From assembly GCA_023264735.1 (NCBI GenBank), contig JAHFVD010000019.1, positions 41,130-105,129 on the forward strand: a stretch of 64,000 bases of DNA. The letters are read 5' to 3'. The position numbers were made by a program, and so were the translations under genes. Under the pieces are notes generated by a model. That model ran no database searches. It saw only the letters and a program-made list of their open reading frames with translations, and was not told the DNA's origin. The stretch comes from Mycobacterium sp. (GTDB lineage Bacteria; Actinomycetota; Actinomycetes; Mycobacteriales; Mycobacteriaceae). Shown piece after piece: positions 18,000-27,310 of this stretch (within the stretch, counting starts at the first letter, position 1; the number at the start of each line of letters is the position of its first letter).

Positions 18000-18235
18000 G
18001 CCGGGCAGAACTCGGCTTCGTCCTCGGCCAGCTCCGGATTGCACAGCGCGAACATCCGCGCCCCGAGATCGGCCAATTCGACGATGATCTCGGCCCGGCC
18101 CAGTCCGGCTTCGAGAGCCTCGCTGAGGACGGTGACGATATCGGCGCCGTCGGCATGCGTGGTAGTGGACTGGGACAACCGCGCGGTGCGGATCATCCGC
18201 CAGGCGTAACTGCGCTCGGCGAGGGCGTCATTCAT
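17996..18235 (-). CDS. small acidic hypothetical protein
   Basis: A 79-residue mostly helical protein, [20 protein letters not shown] at the start and an acidic end ([14 protein letters not shown]). No membrane segment and no known motif are visible. It is convergent with cinA and overlaps its stop by 3 bases. Codon use (third-position G/C) looks like that of neighbouring genes, which supports a real gene. The function is unknown. Confidence 0.62.
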   Translation of the reverse strand: MNDALAERSYAWRMIRTARLSQSTTTHADGADIVTVLSEALEAGLGRAEIIVELADLGARMFALCNPELAEDEAEFCPA

Positions 18236-18453
18236 AGCTGGGCCTTTCGATGACAGTCTCGGTTTAGGCCAATCAGCTTCTCCCGCGGCACTACCCGGCC
18301 GACAGGGACTTCTGGCCCTCGCTCATGGAGGCATTGGGCATTACCGGCTCCGAAACGTCAGTGAACAAACCATGCGAATTACCGGTTGTGGCGCATTACC
18401 TGTCGTAACGTAAGAAAGTCCGATTCAGCGCGACCCAAATTGGGGGAGCTTTA

Positions 18454-18681
18454 ATGCGAAGATTCGTCCTGGGTATTGCCGCCGCAAGCATGATCGCCGG
18501 CTCGCTGGCTGGTGCGGTAACCGCCAATGCGGCCTCTACCAACAACGCAACGCCATCCGGTCCGGGCCATTCGCCCATCATCACCGCACTGGACTGCCAG
18601 GGCGGCACGGGCAATATGGGTTGTGGCGCAGGCTTTTTCTGGCGCGACGGATGGCGCGGCTGGGGCTGCTACCCCTGCTGA
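18454..18681 (+). CDS. tiny secreted Gly/Trp/Cys-rich peptide
   Basis: A 75-residue precursor. The signal peptide (RFVLGIAAASMIAGSLAGAVTANA) would be removed before ASTNNATPSG, leaving a peptide of about 48 residues. The C-terminal 29 residues are striking: four cysteines, three tryptophans and many glycines (GCGAGFFWRDGWRGWGCYPC), a compact disulfide-bonded unit. The ATG follows GGGGGAGCTTTA, a good ribosome site. It sits 61 bp upstream of another secreted protein gene in the same direction. The family is not recognised. Confidence 0.68.
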   Translation: MRRFVLGIAAASMIAGSLAGAVTANAASTNNATPSGPGHSPIITALDCQGGTGNMGCGAGFFWRDGWRGWGCYPC

Positions 18682-18742
18682 TCGCACATCGCGACGAATT
18701 GACCCGCCAGTAAACAACTTTCCCGAACGGAAGAATTCTCTT

Positions 18743-19273
18743 ATGAACTCTCGTCGTCTCAGCGGTTTGACCGCCGCAGCGCTGCTGTCGGCCGGGATGT
18801 CGCTCGGCTCCGGCCTGGCCGCAGCGGATCCCGGTGACTACACCGTTTTGCTCATCGACCCCAATGTGGTGACCGATTCACTGGCCTACACCGCGGCCCC
18901 GCCGGTCCTCAATCCCGGTGGCCAGCCCGGCGCCATGACGATTTACACCCACCGCGACGGGCGCACGATCGCCGACACCGTCTGGGTGCTGGGCGATCCC
19001 GGCGCCGCCGCCGGTGCCATCAGTTCGGCGCAGGCAGCCACTCCGGTCGCCAATTCGAAGACCGTCTCTGTCCCGGTCGGACAGAACGGACAGCTGGTCA
19101 CCGGGAAATCTCCGGATGGCACACGGTCGCTGAGTGTTCTGTATTTCACCGAAGGCAACGCGGCGGCGTCGCTTGAATTCACCGGCCCCGCCGGTGATCC
19201 AGTGCCGCAGGATCTGGTCGTCGAGTTCGGCCAGAAACAGGACGCGCTGATCAAGAGCCAGCTGGGTACCTAG
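18743..19273 (+). CDS. secreted hypothetical protein
   Basis: A 176-residue protein starting MNSRRLSGLTAAALLSAGMS, with signal cleavage likely after GLAAA-DPGDY. The ATG at 18743 is preferred over an upstream in-frame start because GGAAGA lies 8 nt before it. The mature domain has alternating strand and loop segments (VLLIDPNVVTDSLAYTAAPPVLNPGG; LSVLYFTEGNAAASLEFTG) and no cysteine. It resembles conserved exported mycobacterial proteins of unknown function. A strong hairpin follows the stop. Confidence 0.75.
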   Translation: MNSRRLSGLTAAALLSAGMSLGSGLAAADPGDYTVLLIDPNVVTDSLAYTAAPPVLNPGGQPGAMTIYTHRDGRTIADTVWVLGDPGAAAGAISSAQAATPVANSKTVSVPVGQNGQLVTGKSPDGTRSLSVLYFTEGNAAASLEFTGPAGDPVPQDLVVEFGQKQDALIKSQLGT

Positions 19274-19291
19274 CCGATCACATCGGAATGG

Positions 19292-19331
19292 AACTGGGAG
19301 CGATGATTGTGCTGAACTTTCGCTCCCAGTT
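19292..19331. terminator. strong hairpin terminator between convergent genes
   Basis: A perfect 12-bp inverted repeat, AACTGGGAGCGA at 19292-19303 and TCGCTCCCAGTT at 19320-19331, with a 16-nt loop. It lies 18 bp after the secreted-protein stop and 25 bp from the stop of the convergent hydrolase gene, so it can serve both. On the + strand it is followed by TCTATCT. Confidence 0.8.
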
Positions 19332-19356
19332 CTATCTCAATGAATTCAGTTCGTAA

Positions 19357-20271
19357 TCAAGGCTTTTCGGCGCGATCCCAGAGCTCCAGCATGGCGCTCA
19401 GGATGTCCTCGGCACGGCCGAGACCCGCGAGGTGACTCTCGCCGGGCAACTCGTGGAGCTCGGCGTCGGGCAGCCTGGCGACCACATGCTGGCCGTGTGC
19501 GAACGGCACGATGTGGTCACGGTCGCCGTGCCACCAGCGGACCGGCACCTTGACCTCGTCGAGCCGGAATCCCCAGTCTCGAGCGAACACCACGACATCG
19601 GCGAACGGCGCCGCCAGCTGCTTGCGACTGCCGTTGAGCAGATCGTCGAGGAACATCGCCTTGAATTCGGGGCGAACCAACATCTTGCGGTCGCCTTCGG
19701 GGGAGATGCCTGCGTAGATGTAGAGGGCCGGCTCGGCCACCGGTTTGATCAACCGGATCAGGCTCACGGCGGCCAACCGCAGCGGAGCCCCGGCGAGCTC
19801 GATGAGCGGGGCGGCGGCAGTGCCCACCTTCATCAGCCCGCCGCCGATGGCATCCGGGCCGACTGTCGGGGCCACCCCGCCGAGGACGGCGGCAGCCACC
19901 ACGCGGTCGGGCATCGCCGTCGCGCAGCCCAGGGTGTACGGACCGCCGCCGGACAGCCCGACGACGGCCATCTTGTCGATGCCGAGGGTGTCGGCGATGA
20001 TCGCCAGGTCGCTGGCGAAGGCCAGCACGTTGTCGTACTGGAACGGGGTCGATGCCCCGATGCCCGGCCGGTCGATCCCGATCAGCCGGATGTCGTTCTG
20101 TTCGGCGAAAACCCTGGCTTCCATCGGAATCTGCCGTCGCGCCCCCGGCGTGCCGTGCAGCCAGAAAATGGCCCGGCCCACAGCGCTGCCGAATTCGGCG
20201 AAACCGATCTGGCGGTCCTCACCGACAGCGACATTGCCTTCCAGCTTCGGACGCGCGATAGAGACAACCAT
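19357..20271 (-). CDS. alpha/beta hydrolase
   Basis: A 304-residue alpha/beta-hydrolase-fold protein. The oxyanion region is FWLHGTPGARRQ, the nucleophile elbow is GLSGGGP with Ser107, the acid residue lies in WWHGDRDHIVPF, and the catalytic His in GESHLAGLG. The ATG at 20271 is used; an in-frame GTG lies two codons upstream. A helical cap sits between the elbow and the acid residue. It may be an esterase, lipase or haloperoxidase-like enzyme; the substrate is not identifiable. It stands downstream of the amidase gene on the same strand. Confidence 0.82.
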   Translation of the reverse strand: MVVSIARPKLEGNVAVGEDRQIGFAEFGSAVGRAIFWLHGTPGARRQIPMEARVFAEQNDIRLIGIDRPGIGASTPFQYDNVLAFASDLAIIADTLGIDKMAVVGLSGGGPYTLGCATAMPDRVVAAAVLGGVAPTVGPDAIGGGLMKVGTAAAPLIELAGAPLRLAAVSLIRLIKPVAEPALYIYAGISPEGDRKMLVRPEFKAMFLDDLLNGSRKQLAAPFADVVVFARDWGFRLDEVKVPVRWWHGDRDHIVPFAHGQHVVARLPDAELHELPGESHLAGLGRAEDILSAMLELWDRAEKP

Positions 20272-20329
20272 GGGCACAGTGTGTCACGCAGACGACGGCC
20301 ACTGTGCCGTTCATCCAAAGGCGCAACGC

Positions 20330-21799
20330 TCAGGACACGGGCGCGCCGAGCCATCCGGGAGGTCGTCGCTGGGCCCACGGAAGGGCCTGTTCGAGCTGGC
20401 CGGCCAGCTGCAGCAGGACCGTCTCCTTGGGCGCCATCAGCTGCACCCCGATGGGCAGGCCGTCCTCGGTGACCGCCAGGGGCAGCGAGATGGCCGCCCA
20501 GCCGGTCACGTTGGCCATCGTCGTCCAGCCGGTGTGGGCGAACTCAACGTCGAAGAACGCCCGTGTGGTGCCGCGCGGCTGATCCAGAACCGCATACCCC
20601 GGTGGCGGGGCCAGCAGCGTCGGAACCAGCAGCACGTCGTGGGCACTCATGCCTGCGACGAACTGACGGGTCTGGGCGTGGATGGTGTCGATGGCGTCGG
20701 CATAGTCGACACCCGCGGTGGTGAAGCCCTCACGCATCATCACCCAACTGCTGGGCTCGAATTCGTCCTCGCGCGGGTCGCGGCCGAGGTGGGATTTCGC
20801 GAAGTTGTACAGCTGCACATTGCTGACGTTGTGCAATACCGCGATCGCGTCGGCGACGGCGTCGGTGTCGAATCCCGGCGCTCCCGGCTCGACGTGATGA
20901 CCAATGGATTCCAGTGTGCGCCCGGCATTTTCGACGGCGGCGATCACACGCGGATCGGTTGCCGGGGCGGGGAAGGGGGATCCGGTGGCGATCAGGATCC
21001 GCTGCGGTGACGGCGGCCGGCCGAGCGTGTCCAAAAACGCCCGGTGCGGCAACGACGCGTTGTAGGGATCGCCGGGGGCGCTGCCGGTCACCGCGTCGAG
21101 CAGGGCGGCACTGTCGCGGACCGTGCGGGTCAACGCGTGTTCGACGGCCAGCCCCTCCAGTAGGTGCCCGGACGGCGCGAACGATGTTCGCGCACGGCGG
21201 GGTTTGAGCCCGACCAGTCCACAGCAGGCGGCGGGCACCCGGATCGATCCCGTCCCGTCGCCACCCGAGGCGGCGGGCACGACGCCGGCGGCCACCGCCG
21301 CGGCCGACCCGCCGCTGGATCCTCCCGGCGTGATGTCCGGCGACCACGGATTGGCGGTGCGGCCAAATAGCGACGGTTCGGTGGTGCAGTGGTTGCCCCA
21401 TTCGGGAGTGTTGGTCTTGCCGAACACCACCAGGCCGGCGGCCAGGTAGCGCTCGACGATCCACGCCGTCTGGGTCGCGACGTGGTCGCGCAGCGCGCGT
21501 GATCCCATCGCCTCGCGGGCGCCGGCCAGCGAGGCGCCAAGATCCTTGAGCAGGAACGGAACTCCGGCCAGCGGGCCCGACTCGCCGGCCCGCAGTGCGC
21601 CGGATTGGTCGAGGGCGGCGGCCTGCTCGCGCCCGCGTTCGAAGAGATCGGTGATGACGGCGTTGAGTCCGCGGGCGGCTTCGGTGCGGGTGATCGCCGC
21701 ATCCAGGAGCTCTACGGCCGACACTTCTCCGGAAGCGGCCAGTGCGGCCTGCCCGACGGCGTCAAGATCGGCGAGTTCAGCGGTGTGTTTGGCGTCCAT
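20330..21799 (-). CDS. amidase-signature family amidase
   Basis: A 489-residue amidase. The catalytic Lys lies in FLLKDLG, the Gly/Ser-rich signature is [14 protein letters not shown], and [22 protein letters not shown] completes the Ser-cisSer-Lys site. The start is ATG 21799; a GTG two codons upstream has a closer GAGGA ribosome site and may be the true start. Four or more related amidases are usual in mycobacteria and act on diverse amides. The substrate is not predictable. It lies 55 bp downstream of a secreted protein gene on the same strand. Confidence 0.88.
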   Translation of the reverse strand: MDAKHTAELADLDAVGQAALAASGEVSAVELLDAAITRTEAARGLNAVITDLFERGREQAAALDQSGALRAGESGPLAGVPFLLKDLGASLAGAREAMGSRALRDHVATQTAWIVERYLAAGLVVFGKTNTPEWGNHCTTEPSLFGRTANPWSPDITPGGSSGGSAAAVAAGVVPAASGGDGTGSIRVPAACCGLVGLKPRRARTSFAPSGHLLEGLAVEHALTRTVRDSAALLDAVTGSAPGDPYNASLPHRAFLDTLGRPPSPQRILIATGSPFPAPATDPRVIAAVENAGRTLESIGHHVEPGAPGFDTDAVADAIAVLHNVSNVQLYNFAKSHLGRDPREDEFEPSSWVMMREGFTTAGVDYADAIDTIHAQTRQFVAGMSAHDVLLVPTLLAPPPGYAVLDQPRGTTRAFFDVEFAHTGWTTMANVTGWAAISLPLAVTEDGLPIGVQLMAPKETVLLQLAGQLEQALPWAQRRPPGWLGAPVS

Positions 21800-21854
21800 T
21801 GCCACGGAATCCTCGCCGCCGAGAGCCCCGGCGGCAAGCCGGGGCGCGAGATCG

Positions 21855-22304
21855 TCAGTCGCCGCCGGGCGAAACCAGTTGGGTGGCCTCGTTCTGCTGG
21901 GCGGCGGCCTGCTGGGCCGCGGCATCCTTCGCAGCCTGCTCGTCCTCGGCGGCCTTCTCGGCCTGGCCTTCAGGGCTGGCCAGCGAGTTGCCCGCCTTGC
22001 CCGCCTTCGCGAGCTTGGCGTCGCAGTTCAGGTAGAGCAGCACGGTGTCGGTGACCGGGGAGAAGTTGTCGCCCTTGAGCCAGGACGCCTTCTGCGAACG
22101 CGTCACCACACAGTCGCCCTGGCTGACACCGTCACCGACGGACGTGGCGATGACGGCCTTCTGACCGGCTCCACTGATCGCTGAGGAGGCATCCGAATAC
22201 GACTTGCCGGCGTAGTCGTCGGCCAACGCCACACCGGATCCGAACGTGATCGACATCGCACCGAGGCCGAGTGCACCTAGTCCGATTCGGATGAGCTTGG
22301 TCAT
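21855..22304 (-). CDS. secreted PASTA-like protein with Ala/Gln-rich tail
   Basis: A 149-residue protein with signal peptide (LIRIGLGALGLGAMSITFGSGVALA). Next comes a domain reading YAGKSYSDASSAISGAGQKAV and VGDGVSQGDCVVT, a pattern like a PASTA module and typical of a conserved mycobacterial exported family. The last ~45 residues are charged and Ala/Gln-rich (EKAAEDEQAAKDAAAQQAAA), probably a helical or coiled tail. The start is ATG 22304, preceded by GGAGG. Two cysteines could pair. The function is unknown; peptidoglycan binding is only suggested by the fold resemblance. Confidence 0.72.
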   Translation of the reverse strand: MTKLIRIGLGALGLGAMSITFGSGVALADDYAGKSYSDASSAISGAGQKAVIATSVGDGVSQGDCVVTRSQKASWLKGDNFSPVTDTVLLYLNCDAKLAKAGKAGNSLASPEGQAEKAAEDEQAAKDAAAQQAAAQQNEATQLVSPGGD

Positions 22305-22531
22305 AGCGATTGTCCTCCACCGCTGGTTTCCGACAGGCAGCGTCACAGTCACCGGGACGCGAAAACTGAGAATAGGACTACATTCTGGCAACTAGCTGGG
22401 GGACAGCTGGTTGCAACCTGGTAGCCACTGGAAGCCATGAGCAAGCCGGGCTGCCTTCTCTTTGCCTGCCGGAGTTCTGCTCGTCACTTCGCCGATATCG
22501 CGCTGTCGGCCCAAACGGGTTGACTGAGCGC

Positions 22532-23260
22532 ATGTCTGAATCCACGACCGAGTCCGAAACACTCTCCGCCACTTCGCCCGTCGACGACGTCGTCGCCCAT
22601 ATTGTCGCCGACGAAATCGACGAGATCGATGACATCGAGGAGATCGCCGACGAGGAGCTTCTGCCGGGCGAGACGGCCGCTGACGACGAGCGGGAAGAAC
22701 GAATGAAACTCGCCATCCGTCAGGTCCTCGAGCGCCAGATCGCCGTCGGCCAAGCGCTGAGCAGCCAATTGATCGACGCTGCAACGGATGTCACCACTGC
22801 CATCGCCCACGCACCCGCAACGTTCGCGGGTGCTATTCAAGACGGCGACACCATCGCGTCGGCGTGGGAGCGCACCGGCGCAGGCGTGCAGGATGTGCTC
22901 GGCGAGGCCGGCGGCCGGTTGCGTGCGGCCGTCACCACCTACGTCGGCCATCAGGCCACCCTGCCCGTCGCGGTGCTCGGATACGCCGGCGAGGTCGCGG
23001 GGTCGCTGGCCTCCGCCCAGGGCACGGTGGCTGGTTCGGCTCTCGATGGCGCCTTCGCGGTGGCGACCGCGGCCGCACAGGGCGACAATGTTCGCGAGGT
23101 ATTCGACCGCAATGTCGGAGAATTGCGCGCCACGGCGGTCGCTGCTCGCGGTGACGTGAGCGAGTCCGCCAAGCGGGCCGGCCAGGAAGTCCGTGGCGCT
23201 GTCGGGGGCGAACTCGGGATCCTGGTCGCGACGATCACCGGCGCCGACGACGATTCGTGA
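22532..23260 (+). CDS. acidic helical hypothetical protein (phasin-like pattern)
   Basis: A 242-residue protein with a very acidic N-terminus (DEIDEIDDIEEIADEELLPGE) and then long Ala/Val-rich helices (ERQIAVGQALSSQLIDAATDVTTAIAHAP). Glycine breaks recur about every 30 residues. No signal peptide or membrane segment is seen. The helix-rich composition resembles phasins or heparin-binding hemagglutinin-like surface proteins, but there is no motif that identifies either. It is monocistronic. The function is unknown. Confidence 0.65.
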   Translation: MSESTTESETLSATSPVDDVVAHIVADEIDEIDDIEEIADEELLPGETAADDEREERMKLAIRQVLERQIAVGQALSSQLIDAATDVTTAIAHAPATFAGAIQDGDTIASAWERTGAGVQDVLGEAGGRLRAAVTTYVGHQATLPVAVLGYAGEVAGSLASAQGTVAGSALDGAFAVATAAAQGDNVREVFDRNVGELRATAVAARGDVSESAKRAGQEVRGAVGGELGILVATITGADDDS

Positions 23261-23472
23261 CAGACAACGAACTTCAGGTGACAAGCCGCACATCGAGGGG
23301 TGTGGCGCGGCGCCAGGTGCCGGCCGGCTGGCACAGTGGAGTCGTGACACAAACACGGCGATCACGATCGGGCCCTTGGCGACATCCGTTGTCGCTGGGG
23401 TTCGAGGCGCACCGCGGGTTGTTGTTGTTGCGGCTGCGCTGGCACGAGCGCTCTCATCGGCGCACGGTCACC

Positions 23473-24318
23473 TCACACACCAGTGCTGGTGACACGCCTT
23501 CGGTATGAGGACGGGGTTTCCCCGCAGAACTGGCTGAAGGCCCGGGTGAACGAGCCCACGCTGTCGAAGCCGACGGCAGTCGCCGTCTGCTGGACACTCT
23601 GGGTGGGCGCGGCCAGCAGGGCCATCGCCCGCAGCATCCGGGCATGCAAAAGATAAGTACGCCAGGACATCTCGGCCTCGCTCTGGAATTGCCTGCGCAG
23701 TGTGCGCTCGGAGACCGCGACCGCCCGGCACACCTCCTGCAGGCTCACCGACTGCAGGTGCTCCTTGGTGTAGGCCATCGCCGCGGCGACCACCGGGTCA
23801 TCCGAGCTCGGAAGGCTCAGCGGGGCTTCATGATCCAGCGCCTCGGCCACGAGATTGGCCAGCGTGCGGAAGAACGTGTCGGAGGCCGTGTCGTCGGCGG
23901 CGGCACCTGAGCCCCGGTAGATCGGCCAGCGCAGCGCGTACAGCATCATCTCCCGGACCAGCGGAGACACCGCCAGGATCCGGGCGCGGTCACCGGCAGC
24001 CGGGATGAGCTCGGGATCGAACATCACCGCCAGCGTCTTGACCGACGGATTCATGGTCGCCTGGTGCTCCAGGCCGGCCGGGATCCACGCCGCCTGCTGG
24101 GGCGGGAGCAGATAATGCGCCGATGCCGTCTCGACCTCGACAACCCCGCCGATCGCGTACTCGATCTGGTGTACATCGTGAAAATGCCAGCCGGTGACCA
24201 GCAGCTCGCCCTCGTAGAGATAGCTGCCGGCCAGGACGCGCCCGCCGCGGCGGAGCTCCACCTGGCCGATGTTGGCCGGTTGAGACAAACCTCTGGCCGA
24301 ATGTGCGGAGACGGTCAC
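23473..24318 (-). CDS. AraC-family transcriptional regulator
   Basis: A 281-residue regulator. The N-terminal cupin sensor domain carries a histidine-rich WHFHDVHQIEYAIGG strand. The C-terminal AraC domain has two helix-turn-helix units (SLQEVCRAVAVSERTLRRQF and VQQTATAVGFDSVGSFTRAFSQFCGETPSSYRR). It starts with GTG. It is divergent from the amidohydrolase gene across only 25 bp, so it probably controls that gene and itself. The effector ligand is unknown. Confidence 0.88.
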   Translation of the reverse strand: MTVSAHSARGLSQPANIGQVELRRGGRVLAGSYLYEGELLVTGWHFHDVHQIEYAIGGVVEVETASAHYLLPPQQAAWIPAGLEHQATMNPSVKTLAVMFDPELIPAAGDRARILAVSPLVREMMLYALRWPIYRGSGAAADDTASDTFFRTLANLVAEALDHEAPLSLPSSDDPVVAAAMAYTKEHLQSVSLQEVCRAVAVSERTLRRQFQSEAEMSWRTYLLHARMLRAMALLAAPTQSVQQTATAVGFDSVGSFTRAFSQFCGETPSSYRRRVTSTGV

Positions 24319-24343
24319 GATTATCGAGGGTACAACTTAAGCC

Positions 24344-25606
24344 ATGAACGTCGACGACCTGATCCTGGTGAGCATCGATGACCACGTAGTCGAGCCCCCT
24401 GACATGTTCCTCAACCACGTCCCGGCCAAGTACAAGCCCGAGGCCCCGATCGTCGTCACCGACGCTCACGGCGTCGACCAGTGGATGTACCAGGGCCGCC
24501 CGCAGGGCGTCAGCGGCCTCAACGCCGTGGTGTCCTGGCCGCCCGAGGAGTGGGGCCGCGACCCGGCCGGCTTCGCCGAGATGCGCCCCGGTGTCTACGA
24601 CGTGCACGAGCGGGTCCGCGATATGAACCGCAACGGCATCCTGGCCTCGATGTGCTTCCCGACCTTCACCGGCTTCTCGGCGCGACACCTCAACATGACC
24701 CGCGAGGACGTCACGCTGGTGATGGTGTCGGCCTACAACGACTGGCACATCGACGAATGGGCCGGTTCGTACCCGGACCGCTTCATCCCGATCGCGATCC
24801 TGCCGACGTGGACGCCGGAGGGGATGTGCAACGAGATCCGCCGGGTGGCGGCCAAGGGCTGCCGGGCGGTCACCATGCCTGAGCTCCCGCACCTGGAGGG
24901 TCTGCCGAGCTACCACGACGAGGACTACTGGGGCCCGGTGTTCCGGACGCTGTCCGAGGAGAACGTGGTGATGTGCCTGCACATCGGCACCGGGTTCGGC
25001 GCGATCAGCATGGCCCCCAACGCACCGATCGACAACCTGATCATCCTGGCCACCCAGATCTCGGCGATGTGCGCACAGGATCTGTTGTGGGGCCCGGCCA
25101 TGCGCAACTACCCGGACCTGAAGTTCGCCTTCTCCGAGGGCGGCATCGGCTGGATCCCGTTCTATCTGGATCGCTCCGACCGGCACTACACGAACCAGAA
25201 GTGGCTGCGCCGCGACTTCGGCGACAAGCTGCCCAGCGACGTGTTCCGCGAGCATTCGCTGGCCTGCTACGTCACCGACAAGACGTCGCTGAAACTGCGG
25301 CATGAGATCGGCATCGACATCATCGCGTGGGAGTGCGACTACCCGCACTCGGACTGCTTCTGGCCCGACGCCCCCGAGAAGGTGCTGGCCGAACTGGACG
25401 CCGCGGGCGCCTCGGATTCCGATATCAACAAGATCACCTGGGAGAACTCCTCCCGGTTCTTCAGCTGGGATCCGTTCGCCCGCACGGCCAAGCAGGACAC
25501 GACGGTCGGCGCGCTGCGCGCGAAGGCCACTGACGTCGACGTATCCATCCGCTCCCGCAAGGAATGGGCGCAGCGCTACGCCGACAAGCAGCTCGCCAAA
25601 GCCTGA
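24344..25606 (+). CDS. amidohydrolase-2 family metal hydrolase
   Basis: A 420-residue TIM-barrel hydrolase. The N-terminal D-D-H (SIDDHVVEPPDMF) is the variant metal motif of the ACMSD/amidohydrolase-2 family. Further ligands are the central LHIGTGFGA His and the late acidic motif WECDYPHSDCFWP. This family includes decarboxylases and hydrolases for aromatic or 2-hydroxy acid breakdown in actinobacteria. The AraC gene next to it is its likely regulator. The substrate is unknown. Confidence 0.85.
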   Translation: MNVDDLILVSIDDHVVEPPDMFLNHVPAKYKPEAPIVVTDAHGVDQWMYQGRPQGVSGLNAVVSWPPEEWGRDPAGFAEMRPGVYDVHERVRDMNRNGILASMCFPTFTGFSARHLNMTREDVTLVMVSAYNDWHIDEWAGSYPDRFIPIAILPTWTPEGMCNEIRRVAAKGCRAVTMPELPHLEGLPSYHDEDYWGPVFRTLSEENVVMCLHIGTGFGAISMAPNAPIDNLIILATQISAMCAQDLLWGPAMRNYPDLKFAFSEGGIGWIPFYLDRSDRHYTNQKWLRRDFGDKLPSDVFREHSLACYVTDKTSLKLRHEIGIDIIAWECDYPHSDCFWPDAPEKVLAELDAAGASDSDINKITWENSSRFFSWDPFARTAKQDTTVGALRAKATDVDVSIRSRKEWAQRYADKQLAKA

Positions 25607-25654
25607 CCCCCCTTCGGCCAAACCGACAAACGGCAGGGAAAGTGCGAGTGAGCC

Positions 25655-26512
25655 TCACGCCACCGTCGATCTCGGTGAAGTCCGTCGTCGAATTGCGTCC
25701 CTCACACGCCGCACGATGTCATCGGGGCGATCCTCGGCGATCACCTGAACGACAATCCAGCCGAGTTGTTCGAGGCGACGGATCCGTCGTCGATCCTTGA
25801 CGTACTGGGCTCGGATTGTCCGATGATGATCGCCGTCGTACTCGACGGCGATCATCAGGTCCTCCCAGCCCATATCACGGACGGCGAGCAGGCGCCCGCC
25901 GTCCGTGACCGGTATCTGCGTAGTGGGCGGTGGAAAGCCGTTGTTGATTAAGAGCATTCGCAGCCAAGTCTCTTTCGGAGAGGCCGCTCCGCCGTCTACA
26001 AGGGGGAGGACGGTTTTGAGCTGACGCAATCCGCGTGCACCCGGATAACGCTGCGCCAACTGCATCACGTCATCAACTGAGAAGAATGTCGCCCACTTCA
26101 GCGCATCGAGCCGGACGATCGCAGTGTCGGTGTCGAGGTGACGGCCCAGGTCGAAAGCAGTACGTACGGGGGTGGTCACCGGTAGTCCACCGACCTTGGT
26201 GATCTCGTCGCCCGCGAGTGTCTGGTTCCTGACGATCAAGCCCTTGTGGCTACGCGCGCTGCGGGCAATCAACTCAATCGGCTCGTGGACGTCGACCCAC
26301 CGCGAGCCGTGCAACGCCGCGGCGGCCAATCCGGCGATCACCGCCCGACGTTTCGACCACAGCCACGCGGCCCATGTGCGGTCGCCCAACGAGGGATCGA
26401 TGGATCTCGCTACGTAGACATCGCGGTAGATGGGCTGATACCAGCGACGCAATTCGTATTCAGTGAGCTGTCCGGATGCGATCGCTTCACTGCCGATGAA
26501 CACTCGATTCAT
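25655..26512 (-). CDS. AbiEi-like wHTH plus DUF559 nuclease-fold protein
   Basis: A 285-residue protein. The N-terminal ~80 residues resemble the winged-helix AbiEi antitoxin module (IASGQLTEYELRRWYQPIYRDVYVA). The C-terminus is a DUF559/Vsr-like domain with VEYDGDHHRTIRAQYVKDRRRIRRLEQLGWIVV, the usual site of a PD-(D/E)xK nuclease. The ATG at 26512 starts at the conserved N-terminus; the frame is open upstream. Such proteins are numerous in mycobacteria and often stand alone. No AbiEii toxin gene is adjacent. Nuclease activity is unproven. Confidence 0.75.
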   Translation of the reverse strand: MNRVFIGSEAIASGQLTEYELRRWYQPIYRDVYVARSIDPSLGDRTWAAWLWSKRRAVIAGLAAAALHGSRWVDVHEPIELIARSARSHKGLIVRNQTLAGDEITKVGGLPVTTPVRTAFDLGRHLDTDTAIVRLDALKWATFFSVDDVMQLAQRYPGARGLRQLKTVLPLVDGGAASPKETWLRMLLINNGFPPPTTQIPVTDGGRLLAVRDMGWEDLMIAVEYDGDHHRTIRAQYVKDRRRIRRLEQLGWIVVQVIAEDRPDDIVRRVRDAIRRRTSPRSTVA

Positions 26513-26712
26513 CCCTGGATGCTCGCCCAGCCGTCCGACATTCGCCGAGATCGACGCTGGTGCGCAGAAGTGCGAGAGCTGACCACGCTGGCGTCGATTT
26601 CGATGGCTCGGCGAAGACCTCCCGCGAAAAGTTTGGGATCGGTAGCCGCGGCCGCCGCCTGTACTTCTCTCGTGACGGTGCCACCAAGGCGCCGCGAACG
26701 AAGGGAACACAG

Positions 26713-27210
26713 GTGAAGCGAATTCTCGCGGTCGGTGTCGGCGTGGTTGGCTGCAGCTTGATGCTGGTTGGCTGCTCCGACAACAACAGCAGCAGCAAGG
26801 GCACCAGCTCGGCGACGGGTTCCGCGCCGTCGAGCGCGACAGTCGCCTCCGGCGGGAAGACCTCGGTGAAGGTCGATGGAAGCGACCTGCAGGGCCTGGA
26901 CTTGAACTCCGTGACGTGCGTCAAGCAGGGCGGCACGATCAATATCGCCAGCGGGGCGGTGGGTGGTCAGCAGGGGCTCGGTGTGGTCATGACCGACGGG
27001 CAGCCGCCGAAGGTCCAGTCTCTGGGCATGGTCGTGGATGGCAACGCACTGGCGGTGAGCCAGGCCGGGGGCATGGGCACCGGTTCTGCCGACGTGAAGG
27101 TGGACGGCAACACCTACACCATCACCGGTGAAGCCGCCGGCGCCGACATGAAGAACCCCATGGCCGGCATGATCAGCAAGAAGTTCGAAATCACCGTCAC
27201 CTGCAAGTGA
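26713..27210 (+). CDS. LpqH-family (19-kDa antigen type) lipoprotein
   Basis: A 165-residue lipoprotein with GTG start and AGGGA 7 nt upstream. The lipobox ends LMLVGC, placing the acylated Cys at about residue 20. A Ser/Thr-rich linker (DNNSSSKGTSSATGSAPSS) is followed by the 19-kDa antigen domain: CVKQGGTINIASG, VMTDGQPPKVQSLGM, YTITGEAAGADMKNPM and KKFEITVTCK, which match LpqH along its length. LpqH-type lipoproteins are surface TLR2 agonists. Mycobacteria carry several paralogues, so orthology with lpqH itself is not claimed. Confidence 0.88.
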   Translation: MKRILAVGVGVVGCSLMLVGCSDNNSSSKGTSSATGSAPSSATVASGGKTSVKVDGSDLQGLDLNSVTCVKQGGTINIASGAVGGQQGLGVVMTDGQPPKVQSLGMVVDGNALAVSQAGGMGTGSADVKVDGNTYTITGEAAGADMKNPMAGMISKKFEITVTCK

Positions 27211-27235
27211 GGTGATGACCATCCGGGGCAAGGGG

Positions 27236-27262
27236 CGGCGGACGTGCCAGGCACGTCCGCCG
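27236..27262. terminator. very strong GC-rich hairpin
   Basis: The 27 bases form a perfect palindrome around one central base: arms CGGCGGACGTGCC (27236-27248) and GGCACGTCCGCCG (27250-27262). As RNA this gives a 12-bp stem with a CAG loop. It lies 26 bp after the lipoprotein stop and 48 bp before the helical-repeat gene, so it probably ends the lipoprotein transcript and isolates the CHAT operon. A DNA-binding operator is the alternative. Confidence 0.72.
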
Positions 27263-27310
27263 TCTCGGCGTTATCTCCAGAGTCTGCGCCGGCCGACTTA
27301 TGATCCAGCC

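Noticed and set aside
23257..23508. An 83-codon + strand frame starting at the preceding gene's stop
   Set aside because: Arg/His/Ser-rich composition, no motif, and overlap with the 3' end of the AraC gene; too weak to call.
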